A DNA stretch of 64,000 bases from Candidatus Sulfurimonas baltica (lineage in GTDB: Bacteria > Campylobacterota > Campylobacteria > Campylobacterales > Sulfurimonadaceae). Made by a program: the position numbers and the translations under genes. The stretch is from assembly GCF_015265455.1 (NCBI RefSeq), contig NZ_CP054492.1, positions 1,612,001-1,676,000 of the forward strand. Direction: 5' to 3'. The notes under the pieces are model-generated. The model was not told the DNA's origin and did not search any database. It worked only from the letters and a program-made list of their open reading frames with translations. Shown here in pieces: positions 36,366 through 45,743 of the stretch. Positions within the stretch are counted from its first letter, which is position 1; every line of letters begins with the position of its first letter.

Positions 36366-37572
36366 TGTTTGCATTTCCTTTTAATTTTTTAAGATAATTT
36401 TTTTCTAGTTTTAACACTAGTAAAAACAATAAAGCAAGTAGAGCATAGTTCATAAGAAGTCCACCATAATTACCAAATGACTCAAGTAGATTTATTTTTG
36501 GCCAAGATGTTGCAAGTGGCCCAGAGATATCATCCCATACAAAAGCAAGCAGAGTCGCCCCTATAACATTCCCAACTCCAACTATCCAAAAATGAATTTG
36601 ACCTTCTACTGCTCTATACATCCAGCCACACTCACAAGCACCAGCTACAACAATACCAAAGCCAAATAAAGCTCCACCAATAATAGCATTTGGTCCAGCC
36701 CACATAATTTTTGGCGGAACTCCTATCATGATGTAACTAAAAATACCGATGCTAGAAACTAACATTCCAAGAACAATAGCTCTTGCCATTTGGCTTCTAC
36801 CAGTTGTAAAAATATCTCTAAATGCTGATGTAAAACAAACTTGTGCTTTGGCAATTATAAGTCCAAACGCACCTCCAAAAAGCATAGCAAGACCAAGTTT
36901 TTCATGTCCAACAAAGATAAGATATATTGCCCAAACCATCATGCCTAAAAATACAAAAGTTCCAATAGTAAAAAATTGTTTTACTTTGTCTGCATCGCTA
37001 CCCTCATTTGATTGAATAGGAATACTGCAAGATAATTTTTGTAATTTAACTTTTGATTGGAAAAATGGAAGTTGTGTTACCTTTACTCCCAAGTATACGC
37101 CAGCGATCATAGCAAAAGTGAAAAACCAAGCGTGAGCCGTAAACTGAGGTATACCTGTAAATAAACTAGCCAAGTTACAGCCCATACCAAGTCTTGCTCC
37201 AAATCCTGCGATGATTCCGCCTATAAGTGCTTGATAAATTCTTATTTTACTAGCTGGCATTCTCCATTTTACATTGTTACCCCAAAAGGCCGCTGCGATA
37301 ACTCCTGCAAACATACCAATAATCATAACACCATCCACACGAGTAAAAATATTACCCTCCATATGCATGATTTTAAAATAGCCCCAATCACTAATATCAA
37401 CACCGACAAATTCTAAGGCGTGACCACCCCACCTTGTAAACTCGCCTGTTACAGCCCAATATGTTCCCGTAATTCCAAAGTAGTAAACAGATAAAACCCC
37501 AAGTGCAATAACTGCTGGGACCGGTTGCCAAAAAGAAACTAGATATTTCTTCAACTCTTCTATAAAGTTCAT
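36355..37572 (-). CDS. fdhT: YeeE/YedE-family membrane transporter, FdhT-type
   Basis: 405 residues with about 9-11 membrane helices. GARLGMGCNLASLFTG and VAGACECGWMYR carry conserved Gly/Cys of the YeeE/YedE thiosulfate/selenium transporter family. Probably imports a selenium (or sulfur) species for Sec synthesis together with FdhU. It is divergent from selD, and the 298-bp gap between them holds the third copy of the fdh-region palindrome. Confidence 0.82.
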   Translation of the reverse strand: MNFIEELKKYLVSFWQPVPAVIALGVLSVYYFGITGTYWAVTGEFTRWGGHALEFVGVDISDWGYFKIMHMEGNIFTRVDGVMIIGMFAGVIAAAFWGNNVKWRMPASKIRIYQALIGGIIAGFGARLGMGCNLASLFTGIPQFTAHAWFFTFAMIAGVYLGVKVTQLPFFQSKVKLQKLSCSIPIQSNEGSDADKVKQFFTIGTFVFLGMMVWAIYLIFVGHEKLGLAMLFGGAFGLIIAKAQVCFTSAFRDIFTTGRSQMARAIVLGMLVSSIGIFSYIMIGVPPKIMWAGPNAIIGGALFGFGIVVAGACECGWMYRAVEGQIHFWIVGVGNVIGATLLAFVWDDISGPLATSWPKINLLESFGNYGGLLMNYALLALLFLLVLKLEKNYLKKLKGNANNEK

Positions 37573-37870
37573 TTTCTCTCCAATAAGTAAATTTTTTGTA
37601 AAAAACTCTAAGGTGACAAGAATGAAATTAAAAAAGAAAGAAAAATCAAATGTCTATTTGTACCACAAATCTAAAGATAATTGTATTGAAAGAATTCTTA
37701 AGTTTTTATAAAAAGGTAAAAAATATTTTACTATATTAATATTGCTTTAATTTTATAACTAGTAAAATACAAAAGCATTAACCTATGGACTAGGTGTACA
37801 TAAATGTAATAAACTCTTTTTACTACACTTCTTACATTTACTCCATAAAATACTTTTTTTAAGGCTAAAC
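37573..37870. other. Divergent fdhT/selD promoter region
   Basis: 298 bp, AT-rich, no supported reading frame. It holds palindrome copy C at 37715-37732. AT-rich stretches around 37700-37750 could serve as promoters; I could not place -10/-35 boxes with confidence. Confidence 0.5.
37715..37732. promoter_or_regulatory. 18-bp palindromic operator, copy C
   Basis: GGTAAAAAATATTTTACT, with 15 of 18 positions equal to copy A (GGTAAAAAATATATTACC). It lies 143 bp from the fdhT start and 139 bp from selD, near the centre of their shared promoter region. Confidence 0.55.
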
Positions 37871-38905
37871 ATGAATAACGAATCTAAATTAACTAAATTC
37901 GTTCAAGCAGCTGGTTGAGCAGCGAAGATGGGTCCGGGAGATCTAAAACATACAATTCGCTCACTTATTCCAGATAATGAAAATGTGCTTGTAGGATTTG
38001 AAAATAGCGAGGACGCTTCTGTTTTTAAGATAAATGAAAATGAAGCATTAGTCCAAACTGTTGATTTTATTACACCTGTTGTTGATGACCCTTTCGTGTA
38101 TGGGAAAATTGCAGCAGCAAACTCTTTATCAGATATATTTGCAATGGGAGCAGAGGTAAAAACGGCTCTAAACATTGTAGGCTTTGATAAAACTAACCAT
38201 GGCTATGAAGTTCTTAGCGAAATACTTAGAGGCGGAAATGAAAAGATAAAAGAGTGTGGTGGTGTTTTAATCGGCGGTCATACTATTGAGTCACCTGAAA
38301 TGTACTATGGACTTAGTGTTACGGGGATGATACACCCTAGTAAAATTCTAAGAAACAATACTCCTAAAATAGGACACGTTTTAGTATTAACTAAACCTAT
38401 TGGTATGGGTATCTTAACAACTGCGATAAAGAGAGACTTGCTTAAAATTGAGACTACTCTTGAGGCAGTGAAGGTTATGGAAACTCTCAGCTACTTGCCA
38501 TCAAAACTTCTTAGTGAGTATGATGTGAGTGCTTGTACAGATATCACTGGTTTTGGTCTGCTCGGTCATGCTTTTGAGTCTACAAATGATGCTGTGAGCC
38601 TTAGTATAGATGCTAAAAGTGTCCCTGTTATGGCAGATGCATTTGATTTAGCAGATAGAGATGTAGTTCCGGGTGGAACAAAGAGAAATATGAAGTATTT
38701 AGAAGATAAGGTTACATTTGTGGGAGATGCTATAAAGTATAAACTAATGTTTTGTGATGCACAAACATCAGGAGGACTTTTAATATCTATGAATGAAAAA
38801 GATGCTTTAGAGTATGTAAAAAGAGTTGAAGATTTGACTTATGGTTACGCGTGCATAATTGGTTCTATAATCCCAAGGGGAGATAGACCGATAATCGTGT
38901 ACTAA
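37871..38905 (+). CDS. selD: Selenophosphate synthase with in-frame UGA (selenocysteine)
   Basis: 344 residues when the UGA at 37916-37918 is read as Sec (residue 16). The frame runs KFVQAAG-Sec-AAKMGPGDL, the SelD active-site loop where Cys or Sec precedes the AAK lysine. Without readthrough no good start exists before VLVGFENSEDA. QTVDFITPVVDDP and GGHTIESPEMYYG follow as usual in SelD. It makes selenophosphate from selenide and ATP, so its own translation depends on its product. The first gene of the rightward sel group. Confidence 0.93.
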
Positions 38906-38908
38906 GTT

Positions 38909-39007
38909 TGGTGAGAAGGCGAAGGAATCGAACCCCCCGAGGCGTTTACACAAAAACCTCCAATCAGGTTTGAAACCTGTGGTGCCCACCAGGGTCACAT
39001 GCCCCCC
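38909..39007 (-). tRNA. selC: tRNA-Sec (TCA)
   Basis: 99 nt including the encoded CCA. On the minus strand it begins GGGGGGCATG, has a D-arm with TGGT loop, an anticodon arm CAGG-TTTCAAA-CCTG with anticodon TCA, a long variable arm (GAGG...CCTC with inner TTT/AAA pairs), a TTCGATT T-loop and ends CTCACCA. Length, UCA anticodon and long extra arm identify selenocysteine tRNA. It lies antisense in the selD-selA gap, 3 bp after the selD stop. Confidence 0.92.
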
Positions 39008-39068
39008 AAATCTTGTACAACTGAAGTTTACTATATATAATATAAAAACTATCTAAAAAAGGGTAAAA

Positions 39069-40418
39069 ATGTTTTTACTAAAATCTATTCCGAAAGTAGA
39101 CAAGTTCATAGAAAATGATAAATTTAATGATTTAGCCTTGTCTCTTGTAGTTAGTATTACTCAAGAAGTTCTTCAAGACTTAAGAGAAAATATTTTAAAA
39201 AACAAGGTAGAGTCTTTCACTGAAGATGAGTTAGTTCAAACAGTTTTACAAAAGTATGATGAGCTTACTAAACCATCTTTGCAAAAGTTAATCAATGCAA
39301 CAGGAGTAATAGTACATACAAACTTAGGACGAAGCCTAATAGATGCAAAAACATTTGACAAAGTAAAAGAGATAGTTACCAGTTACAACAATTTAGAATA
39401 CGATTTAGTTAAAGGAAAAAGGGGGGAGAGATACTCCCATATCTCAGACGTAATATGCAGACTTCTTGGCTGTGAAGATGTTCTCATAGTTAACAACAAT
39501 GCAAGTGCCGTATTTTTAATCCTCAATACCTTTGTAAAGAAAAAAGAGGTTATAGTCAGTCGTGGCGAACTTGTAGAGATAGGTGGAAGTTTTAGAATAC
39601 CTGATGTCATGAAACATAGTGGGGCAAAACTTGTTGAAGTCGGAGCTACAAACAAAACACATCTATATGACTATGAAGATGCCATAACTGAGAATACATC
39701 AATGCTTATGAAAGTACATAAATCTAACTACTCTATAGAAGGGTTTAGCTCTGAGGTGGGATTTAAAGAGTTGGTTAAGCTTGCAAAAGAGAAAAATCTT
39801 ATAGACTATTACGACATGGGAAGCGGTCATCTAGTTGATCTTCCTTATGGACTAGATCAATATGAACCCTCAGTACTGAAGTGTATGCAAGAAAATCCAT
39901 CACTTCTTAGTTTCTCAGGTGATAAGCTTTTAGGAAGTGTACAAGCAGGAATTATAGTAGGGAAAAAAGAGCACATAGCTAAACTCAAAAAGAATCAACT
40001 TCTTAGAATGCTAAGAGTAGATAAACTTACCCTTGCACTGTTAGAAGAGAATATAACGTCAGTTTTACTTAACAAAATAGATGATATTCCTACCCTTAAG
40101 ATGTTGTTTACTTCTATAGAAGAGTTGAGAGAAAATGCTCTTTACATGCAAGAGAAGATAAAAGATATTAGCGAGTCTGAAATAATAGAGACTAAAACTG
40201 TCATAGGTGGCGGTACTACTCCAAACAGAACAATTCCAAGCATAGCACTGAGCATAAAAATAAAAAACTATAAACAAAACAAAATGGAAAAATTATTTAG
40301 AGAGAAAAAAATAATAGGTCGAATACAAGATGACAAGTTTTTACTTGATTTTAGAGCTATACAAAAAAGTGAGATAGCACAAATAATAAACATCGTAAAA
40401 GAGATAGCAGATGTCTAA
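39069..40418 (+). CDS. selA: L-seryl-tRNA(Sec) selenium transferase
   Basis: Converts Ser-tRNA-Sec to Sec-tRNA-Sec using selenophosphate and PLP. 449 residues. INATGVIVHTNLGRSLI near residues 75-91, EIGGSFRIP, YDMGSGHL and SGDKLLGSVQAGII (PLP lysine near 285) are all SelA signatures. An AAGGGT site precedes the ATG. It overlaps selB by 8 bp. Confidence 0.95.
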   Translation: MFLLKSIPKVDKFIENDKFNDLALSLVVSITQEVLQDLRENILKNKVESFTEDELVQTVLQKYDELTKPSLQKLINATGVIVHTNLGRSLIDAKTFDKVKEIVTSYNNLEYDLVKGKRGERYSHISDVICRLLGCEDVLIVNNNASAVFLILNTFVKKKEVIVSRGELVEIGGSFRIPDVMKHSGAKLVEVGATNKTHLYDYEDAITENTSMLMKVHKSNYSIEGFSSEVGFKELVKLAKEKNLIDYYDMGSGHLVDLPYGLDQYEPSVLKCMQENPSLLSFSGDKLLGSVQAGIIVGKKEHIAKLKKNQLLRMLRVDKLTLALLEENITSVLLNKIDDIPTLKMLFTSIEELRENALYMQEKIKDISESEIIETKTVIGGGTTPNRTIPSIALSIKIKNYKQNKMEKLFREKKIIGRIQDDKFLLDFRAIQKSEIAQIINIVKEIADV

Positions 40419-42246
40419 CTTCATTATAGGTACATGTGGACATATTGACCACGGTAAAACAGCACTTATAAAAGCACTTAACGGTTTTGAGGGTGACACT
40501 ACAAAAGAAGAAAAAGAGCGCGGAATAACTATAGATCTTAGTTTTTCCAATATTGCCAAAGATGATAAAAATATAGCTTTTATAGATGTTCCAGGACATG
40601 AAAAACTTGTAAAAAACATGATAGCAGGAGCATTTTCTTTTGACTGCGTACTTATAGTTGTGAGTGCGGTTGAGGGAATAAAACCACAGACCGTAGAGCA
40701 TCTTGAGATTTTAAATCTGCTTGGTGTAAAAAATGCTGTCCTAGTTGTTACAAAAAAAGACTTGATAAATGAGTCAGAGTTAGACAAAAAGCTTATTGAG
40801 GCTGAAGAGTTTATAACAAAATATGATTTTGATTTGAAATTTAGTATGGGAGTCTCTATCTACGATGAGGCTTGTATTGAAAACCTCAAAGAAAAACTTT
40901 TTAGTCTAAATGCAAGTACAAAAATACAAGAGAATTTTTTCAGATACTATGTAGACAGAGTCTTTAGTGCTAAAGGTGCAGGAACTATTGTAACTGGAAC
41001 TGTACTTGGAAAACCTATAGCAGTTAATGAACAAATTTTTATCAGTGACATACAAAAAGAATCCAAAATAAAAAACCTGCAAGTCCACGGCGTAGATGCG
41101 CCAATGGCTAATATCTCAAACCGTACAGCTATAAACTTAAGCAATGTAGATGCTAAAAATATAAAACGTGGTTTTGTCATAAGCAAAAAAGGATATCTCA
41201 GGGGTTTTAGCTCAATTGACATCTCATTTACTGCACTCAAAGATAAGCTTTTGCATCACAACAGACACTACTCTGTCTACATAGGCTCAAGAAAAATAGA
41301 TGCAAAGGTACTGCTTTTTAATTCAGAAGATTCTTTGAGTAATGGATTTGCTTCTATTAATAGCAAAGAGGATATCTTTAGCATTTATGACGAGAAGTTA
41401 ATTATAAGAGATGGAAATTTCACTGTGGCCGGAGGAGTGGTCTTAAACCCGGTAAGCGACCCTATGAAGAAGAGTCAGAAACTGCATCTGCTCGAAGCAC
41501 TCAAAGATAAAAATATCCCTAAAGCCTACTTAATACTTCTAAATGCACATAAAAAAGGTTTGGGGCTAATCTCATCAGCACAAAGGTTCGCACTCTCACA
41601 TCAAGAGGCACTGATAAATGCTAAAGAGCTTCAAAACTGCTTTGTAGACGAAAAAGAACTTATCATTTACCCAATCTCTACGAAAGAGATAATTTACAAT
41701 AATATTAAAAGCATATACACTAAAAATAGCTATGCACTTCTTTCAAACACCTCTATCAAGCTCAGACTAAAGTGGGCTAGTGAAGGTTTTATACAGCTGG
41801 TATTAAATGAACTTGTAGAAGAAGATTTTTTAATAAAAGATGGGAACCTCTACAAGAATGCAAATATCAAAGAAGACTTTAGAAGCTCTCTTGAGCAAAT
41901 AATGTTAAAACGTTTAGAAGAGGAAAATATATCTCCAACTGCTCCGTATAATATATATGACAATTTAGATATAGACAGAAAAATGGGTGATGAGATTTTA
42001 AAATCTCTCTGTTCTAAAAAGCAGGTAATAAGACTTCAGCATAATCTTTTCATCCACTCTTCTTGTTTAAGCGGGCTTGTTAATGATATGAAAAACATCA
42101 TCAAAAAAGACGGATATATAAACATACAAAACTTTAAAGAGAAACATCCATTAAGTAGAAAATACTTGATTACTTATCTCGATTATCTAGATAATTTTTC
42201 AGAGATTAAAAAGCAGGAGAATAAAAGAGTTTTTAAGGGAATTTAA
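40411..42246 (+). CDS. selB: Selenocysteine-specific elongation factor
   Basis: 611 residues. G-domain motifs: GTCGHIDHGKTALIKAL (about 7-23), GITIDL, DVPGHEKLVKNM and TKKD. EF-Tu-like domains follow, and the C-terminal ~250 residues form the winged-helix array that binds the SECIS hairpin. Delivers Sec-tRNA-Sec at UGA codons of fdhA and selD. Translationally coupled to selA by an 8-bp overlap. Confidence 0.95.
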   Translation: MSNFIIGTCGHIDHGKTALIKALNGFEGDTTKEEKERGITIDLSFSNIAKDDKNIAFIDVPGHEKLVKNMIAGAFSFDCVLIVVSAVEGIKPQTVEHLEILNLLGVKNAVLVVTKKDLINESELDKKLIEAEEFITKYDFDLKFSMGVSIYDEACIENLKEKLFSLNASTKIQENFFRYYVDRVFSAKGAGTIVTGTVLGKPIAVNEQIFISDIQKESKIKNLQVHGVDAPMANISNRTAINLSNVDAKNIKRGFVISKKGYLRGFSSIDISFTALKDKLLHHNRHYSVYIGSRKIDAKVLLFNSEDSLSNGFASINSKEDIFSIYDEKLIIRDGNFTVAGGVVLNPVSDPMKKSQKLHLLEALKDKNIPKAYLILLNAHKKGLGLISSAQRFALSHQEALINAKELQNCFVDEKELIIYPISTKEIIYNNIKSIYTKNSYALLSNTSIKLRLKWASEGFIQLVLNELVEEDFLIKDGNLYKNANIKEDFRSSLEQIMLKRLEEENISPTAPYNIYDNLDIDRKMGDEILKSLCSKKQVIRLQHNLFIHSSCLSGLVNDMKNIIKKDGYINIQNFKEKHPLSRKYLITYLDYLDNFSEIKKQENKRVFKGI

Positions 42247-42317
42247 CTGTCCTTATCTAATGGTTTTGAGAAGAAAAAGCCTTGATAACGATCTATTTTA
42301 AGCTCTTTAATATGATA

Positions 42318-42346
42318 GCCTGAATTTTTGTTTTAAATATTCAGGC
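42318..42346 (+). terminator. Hairpin after selB
   Basis: GCCTGAAT and ATTCAGGC, a perfect 8-bp stem with a 13-nt T-rich loop, about 70 bp after the selB stop. Likely end of the sel transcript. Confidence 0.5.
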
Positions 42347-42419
42347 CATTATAGAAGAAGATATTTTTTCATCAAAATATGGTTCATTTTTATACTATAT
42401 TTAAACTTGCTGGCAGTAC

Positions 42420-42448
42420 AGGAGAGAATTGAAATACAATTCTCTCCT
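42420..42448. terminator. Strong hairpin between selB and usp
   Basis: AGGAGAGAATTG-AAATA-CAATTCTCTCCT, a perfect 12-bp stem, 11 bp after the stop of the leftward stress-protein gene. It can serve both converging transcripts. Confidence 0.7.
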
Positions 42449-42459
42449 CTTTGATAAAA

Positions 42460-43329
42460 TCAATCTTTAAGCACATAAATCAACACATCACATGGAGATG
42501 TGTTTAAGATATATGAAGCAACACTCCCCAATAGTGCTTTAAGTCCTGCAGTACCCTGTGAGCCTATAAGTACAAGATCGCAAGAGTCTTTTTTTATGTA
42601 TTGAAGTATTACTTTTTTATTATCTAGCTTTCCATCAATCACTTTTCCTTTTTCAGCAGAGACATTTTTTATGAAATCCTTCATCTCTTTTTTAGCACGA
42701 GCTTTCGCCATTTTATTATAGTGTGCTAAATCATATCCATGTTCAGTATAGGGACCTTCCATATCGATTGTTTCGGAGGCATGAATTACACTTATTTTTG
42801 CTTTTGGAAAAATATTTTTTGCAATCAAGATACTCTGTTTTGATTGTATTTCAAAATCTGTTGGAGCTAAAATATTTTGATAGTTCCCTTCGACACTCTT
42901 CTTGACAATTAAAACTGGCGACTGGCTTTGATGTGCTACTTTTTGTGCGGTTGTTCCCAGCAAACGATTTGCGCCTTTTGACTTGCTGTGTGCCCCTATA
43001 ATAATCATATCTGCTTTATATGACTTTGCTGCATGAAGTATCACATCATCAGCATCACCTTCTTTTACGGAGACTGAACAAGTTATCTTGCCATCTGAAT
43101 TCAGTCCTTTTATCTTTTTCTCTATCTTTTTTTTGATACCACTTTTGTCAATGGATATTTCACCTGTATTAAAGTAGTTTGGCATAGCTAACCAAGGTAT
43201 TTGTACAGCATGAATAACAAACAATTGAGCCTTATTCTCTTTTGCCAAGATAAATGCTCTTTTTAAAACGTTATTTGATTTTTCAATAACATCTATTCCT
43301 ACAACAATTCTTTTTAGTTCTTTCATCAT
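42460..43329 (-). CDS. Universal stress protein, two UspA domains
   Basis: 289 residues made of tandem UspA-like domains. The first has VVGIDVIEKS at the start and IIGAHSKSKGANRLLGTTAQKV (ATP-binding G-x2-G-x9-G type, about residues 104-125); the second has ILAPTDFE and LIGSQGTAGLKALLGSVASYI (about 256-276). The role is likely nucleotide-dependent stress adaptation in the cytoplasm. Two Met codons in a row open the gene. It stands next to the putatively acquired transporter. Confidence 0.85.
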   Translation of the reverse strand: MMKELKRIVVGIDVIEKSNNVLKRAFILAKENKAQLFVIHAVQIPWLAMPNYFNTGEISIDKSGIKKKIEKKIKGLNSDGKITCSVSVKEGDADDVILHAAKSYKADMIIIGAHSKSKGANRLLGTTAQKVAHQSQSPVLIVKKSVEGNYQNILAPTDFEIQSKQSILIAKNIFPKAKISVIHASETIDMEGPYTEHGYDLAHYNKMAKARAKKEMKDFIKNVSAEKGKVIDGKLDNKKVILQYIKKDSCDLVLIGSQGTAGLKALLGSVASYILNTSPCDVLIYVLKD

Positions 43330-43675
43330 ATACCTTTCTTTTTTCTTTCTTTAATACATACATTCTTTAGATTTTTCTATCTTACACTTTTTTTATTAAG
43401 ACGAACATCTTTTTTGTATCCATTTAATGATTAAAGCATTTTTATATCCCGATTCTCCCAATATTTTTAAACTTTTATTGGTACCAATAATGTTAAAAAA
43501 CTGCGTAGGAATATACCATCTATTACAGTTGCAAAATGGAATTAATATTTTAGTTGACTGTATTATTGTTATGTTTAAGAAATAATAGGACATATTCGAT
43601 ATACTGATAATATAAAAATTGTAGTGATAGTACTCTACTGATCACAACACTTTTAATTAATACAAGAGATTTTTT
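43330..43675. other. AT-rich gap before the transporter gene
   Basis: 346 bp. A 65-codon frame on the minus strand (43396-43593) has no ribosome site and no recognisable domain; I do not call it. The DNA keeps the low GC of the chromosome, so the composition change starts at the transporter gene itself. Confidence 0.4.
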
Positions 43676-45538
43676 ATGACAAACGATCAAGTTATAGTTA
43701 TTGCTGTGTTATTTGCAACTATGCTCATCTTCCTTTGGGGACGTTGGCGTCATGACCTGGTTGCCATGAGTGCTTTGTTGGTTTGTATAGTCACTGGTCT
43801 GGTACCTGGTAATGAAGCTTTTTCCGGATTTGCTCACCCGGCGGTAATTACGGTGGCCTGTGTGCTCATACTCGGTCATGGCCTTTTGATCTCCGGTGCG
43901 ATTGATATACTATCCCAGCGATTCATTCCAGCATCAGCAGGACCAACTGTTAGCATTTTTGCACTCATTGGTTTGGCCGCTCTGTTGTCGGCTTTCATGA
44001 ACAATGTTGGCGCCTTAGCAGTGCTGATGCCTGTGGCTATTCAGATGGCTGCCAAACAGAACCTACCGCCTGGTAAAATTCTTATGCCACTGGCCTTTGG
44101 TTCAATTCTTGGTGGCATGACCACACTCATCGGGACGCCGCCCAACCTGATTGTTTCCGAGTTCCGAGCGACAACGGGAATGGAAAGCTTCAGTATGTTT
44201 GATTTTACCCCTATTGGCCTTGTAGTTGCTGTCTTTGGTATTGTTTTTATTGGCTTTGTCGGCTGGCGACTTGTACCCACGCGACAACAGGCAGATACTG
44301 GCAGCTTTGACAGTGCCAAATATCTTAGTGAAGTTCGTATTGTTGAAGGCAGTAAAGCGGTAAATAAGCACCTGCGTGAGGTTGAACAAATGCTCGAAGA
44401 AGCCGATGCCCAGATTGTCAGCATGATACGTCATGACGTCCATATTTCTACACCAAATTCCTGGCGTGTATTAAAGGAAGGCGACATCCTGGTTATTGAA
44501 GTGGAGCCAGAGTCACTATCGTCCGTACTTTCAAGCCTGGGCCTCAAGCTGGAAGAGGATCTAGTGTTAGCCGATGAAAGGATGAGCAACACCGAAGAAG
44601 AGGTGGAACCACTACTAGCAGAGACGGGAACAATCAGGGAGGCTAATAATGAGAAAAACGATAGTGACAGGGATAAATTATCAGAGGTTGTAATCCAGGA
44701 ACTGGTGGTAAAGCCATACGCAATTTTGATCGGCCGCACGGCCCTAGCTCTTGACCTTCGAACTCGCTACGGTATTAGCCTATTGGCTATATCGCGAGAG
44801 GGTCGTCGTTCGATTCAACGATTAAGGTCTACTTCTATCAAGGCTGGTGATGTGTTACTTATGCAAGGCTCACCTGAAGCGATTGCCGGTTTTGCCTCCT
44901 TATTCGGCTGTCTGCCGCTTGCTCCGCGTGACATCCGGGTTCCGAAAAAAGGACAGGCAGTTATCGCTGCATTTATCATGGCTATTACAGTTGGCGCTAC
45001 TATATTAGGTCTATTCCCCGTGCCTGTGTTGTTTGCCGGCGCAGTGTTTGCCTATATAATGCTTGGCATCGTGCCACTTCGATCTGTGTACACAACTATC
45101 GATTGGCCGGTGATTGTATTGTTAGCAGCGATGCTTCCGGTCGCCGGTGCTGTCGCCTCTACTGGTGCAGCTGACACTATTGCGCATTTTTTGTTGGATA
45201 ATGTAACGCAGGGGAATGCTATTCTTGGGCTAATAACACTGCTAGTGGTTACAATGTTTCTTTCTGACCTAGTGAACAATGCTGCCACGGCAGCGGTAAT
45301 GTGCCCAATTGCAATTAGTACCGCGGCGCAACTTGAGGTAAATCCCGATGCCTTTTTAATGGCTATTGCAGTGGGAGCTTCCTGCGCTTTTTTAACACCT
45401 ATCGGTCACCAGAACAATACCTTGATCCTTGGACCAAGTGGCTTTCGCTTTGGCGATTACTGGCGCATGGGACTACTGCTGGAAATCATTGTGGTAGCGG
45501 TAAGCGTACCCGCGATACTATGGGTCTGGCCACTGTGA
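43676..45538 (+). CDS. SLC13/DASS-type anion permease with central RCK_C (TrkA-C) domains
   Basis: 620 residues. About five helices, then a cytoplasmic insert at about residues 215-410 with two TrkA-C-like modules (EGDILVIEVEP and AGDVLLMQGSPEAIAG mark them), then a second helix set. FMNNVGALAVLMPVA and LVNNAATAAVMCPIA are the paired re-entrant loops of the family; LTPIGHQNNTLILGP follows. Members carry sulfate, dicarboxylates or other anions with Na+. GC and codon use (CTG, GCC, GGC, CGT) are clearly higher than neighbours, so it was probably acquired recently from a GC-richer source. Confidence 0.82.
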   Translation: MTNDQVIVIAVLFATMLIFLWGRWRHDLVAMSALLVCIVTGLVPGNEAFSGFAHPAVITVACVLILGHGLLISGAIDILSQRFIPASAGPTVSIFALIGLAALLSAFMNNVGALAVLMPVAIQMAAKQNLPPGKILMPLAFGSILGGMTTLIGTPPNLIVSEFRATTGMESFSMFDFTPIGLVVAVFGIVFIGFVGWRLVPTRQQADTGSFDSAKYLSEVRIVEGSKAVNKHLREVEQMLEEADAQIVSMIRHDVHISTPNSWRVLKEGDILVIEVEPESLSSVLSSLGLKLEEDLVLADERMSNTEEEVEPLLAETGTIREANNEKNDSDRDKLSEVVIQELVVKPYAILIGRTALALDLRTRYGISLLAISREGRRSIQRLRSTSIKAGDVLLMQGSPEAIAGFASLFGCLPLAPRDIRVPKKGQAVIAAFIMAITVGATILGLFPVPVLFAGAVFAYIMLGIVPLRSVYTTIDWPVIVLLAAMLPVAGAVASTGAADTIAHFLLDNVTQGNAILGLITLLVVTMFLSDLVNNAATAAVMCPIAISTAAQLEVNPDAFLMAIAVGASCAFLTPIGHQNNTLILGPSGFRFGDYWRMGLLLEIIVVAVSVPAILWVWPL

Positions 45539-45687
45539 TGTTGGAAAATGGTGAAGATATACTTTGGGTGTCTAATATGTTAGGTCATACTGATTCGACA
45601 ATGACACTAAGTATGTATGCTCGATATATTAAACGAGATGATAAGAAAAGGGCTATGTTTCTAAATGAAAGTATGTCCCTGATTTGA
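45538..45687 (+). pseudogene. C-terminal fragment of a tyrosine recombinase
   Basis: 49 codons. It reads MLENGEDILWVSNMLGH then TDSTMTLSMYARYIKR, which is the end of a phage-type integrase with the GH motif and catalytic Tyr (residue 27 or 30). The R and HxxR parts are missing. Its first ATG overlaps the transporter stop codon (TGATG). It is not the same protein as the integrase at 46953, so it marks an older, decayed element. Confidence 0.7.
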
Positions 45688-45743
45688 CAACGAGGCCTAA
45701 GTTATTCAGCTTAACTTAAGGAGCAAAAAAATTTCATAAGGTC

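Noticed and set aside
37928-38905. A shorter selD starting after the TGA
   Set aside because: It would lose the catalytic loop, and an ATG with the expected N-terminus lies upstream in frame.
43396-43593. 65-codon gene on the minus strand before the transporter
   Set aside because: No ribosome site, no domain, and composition like non-coding DNA.
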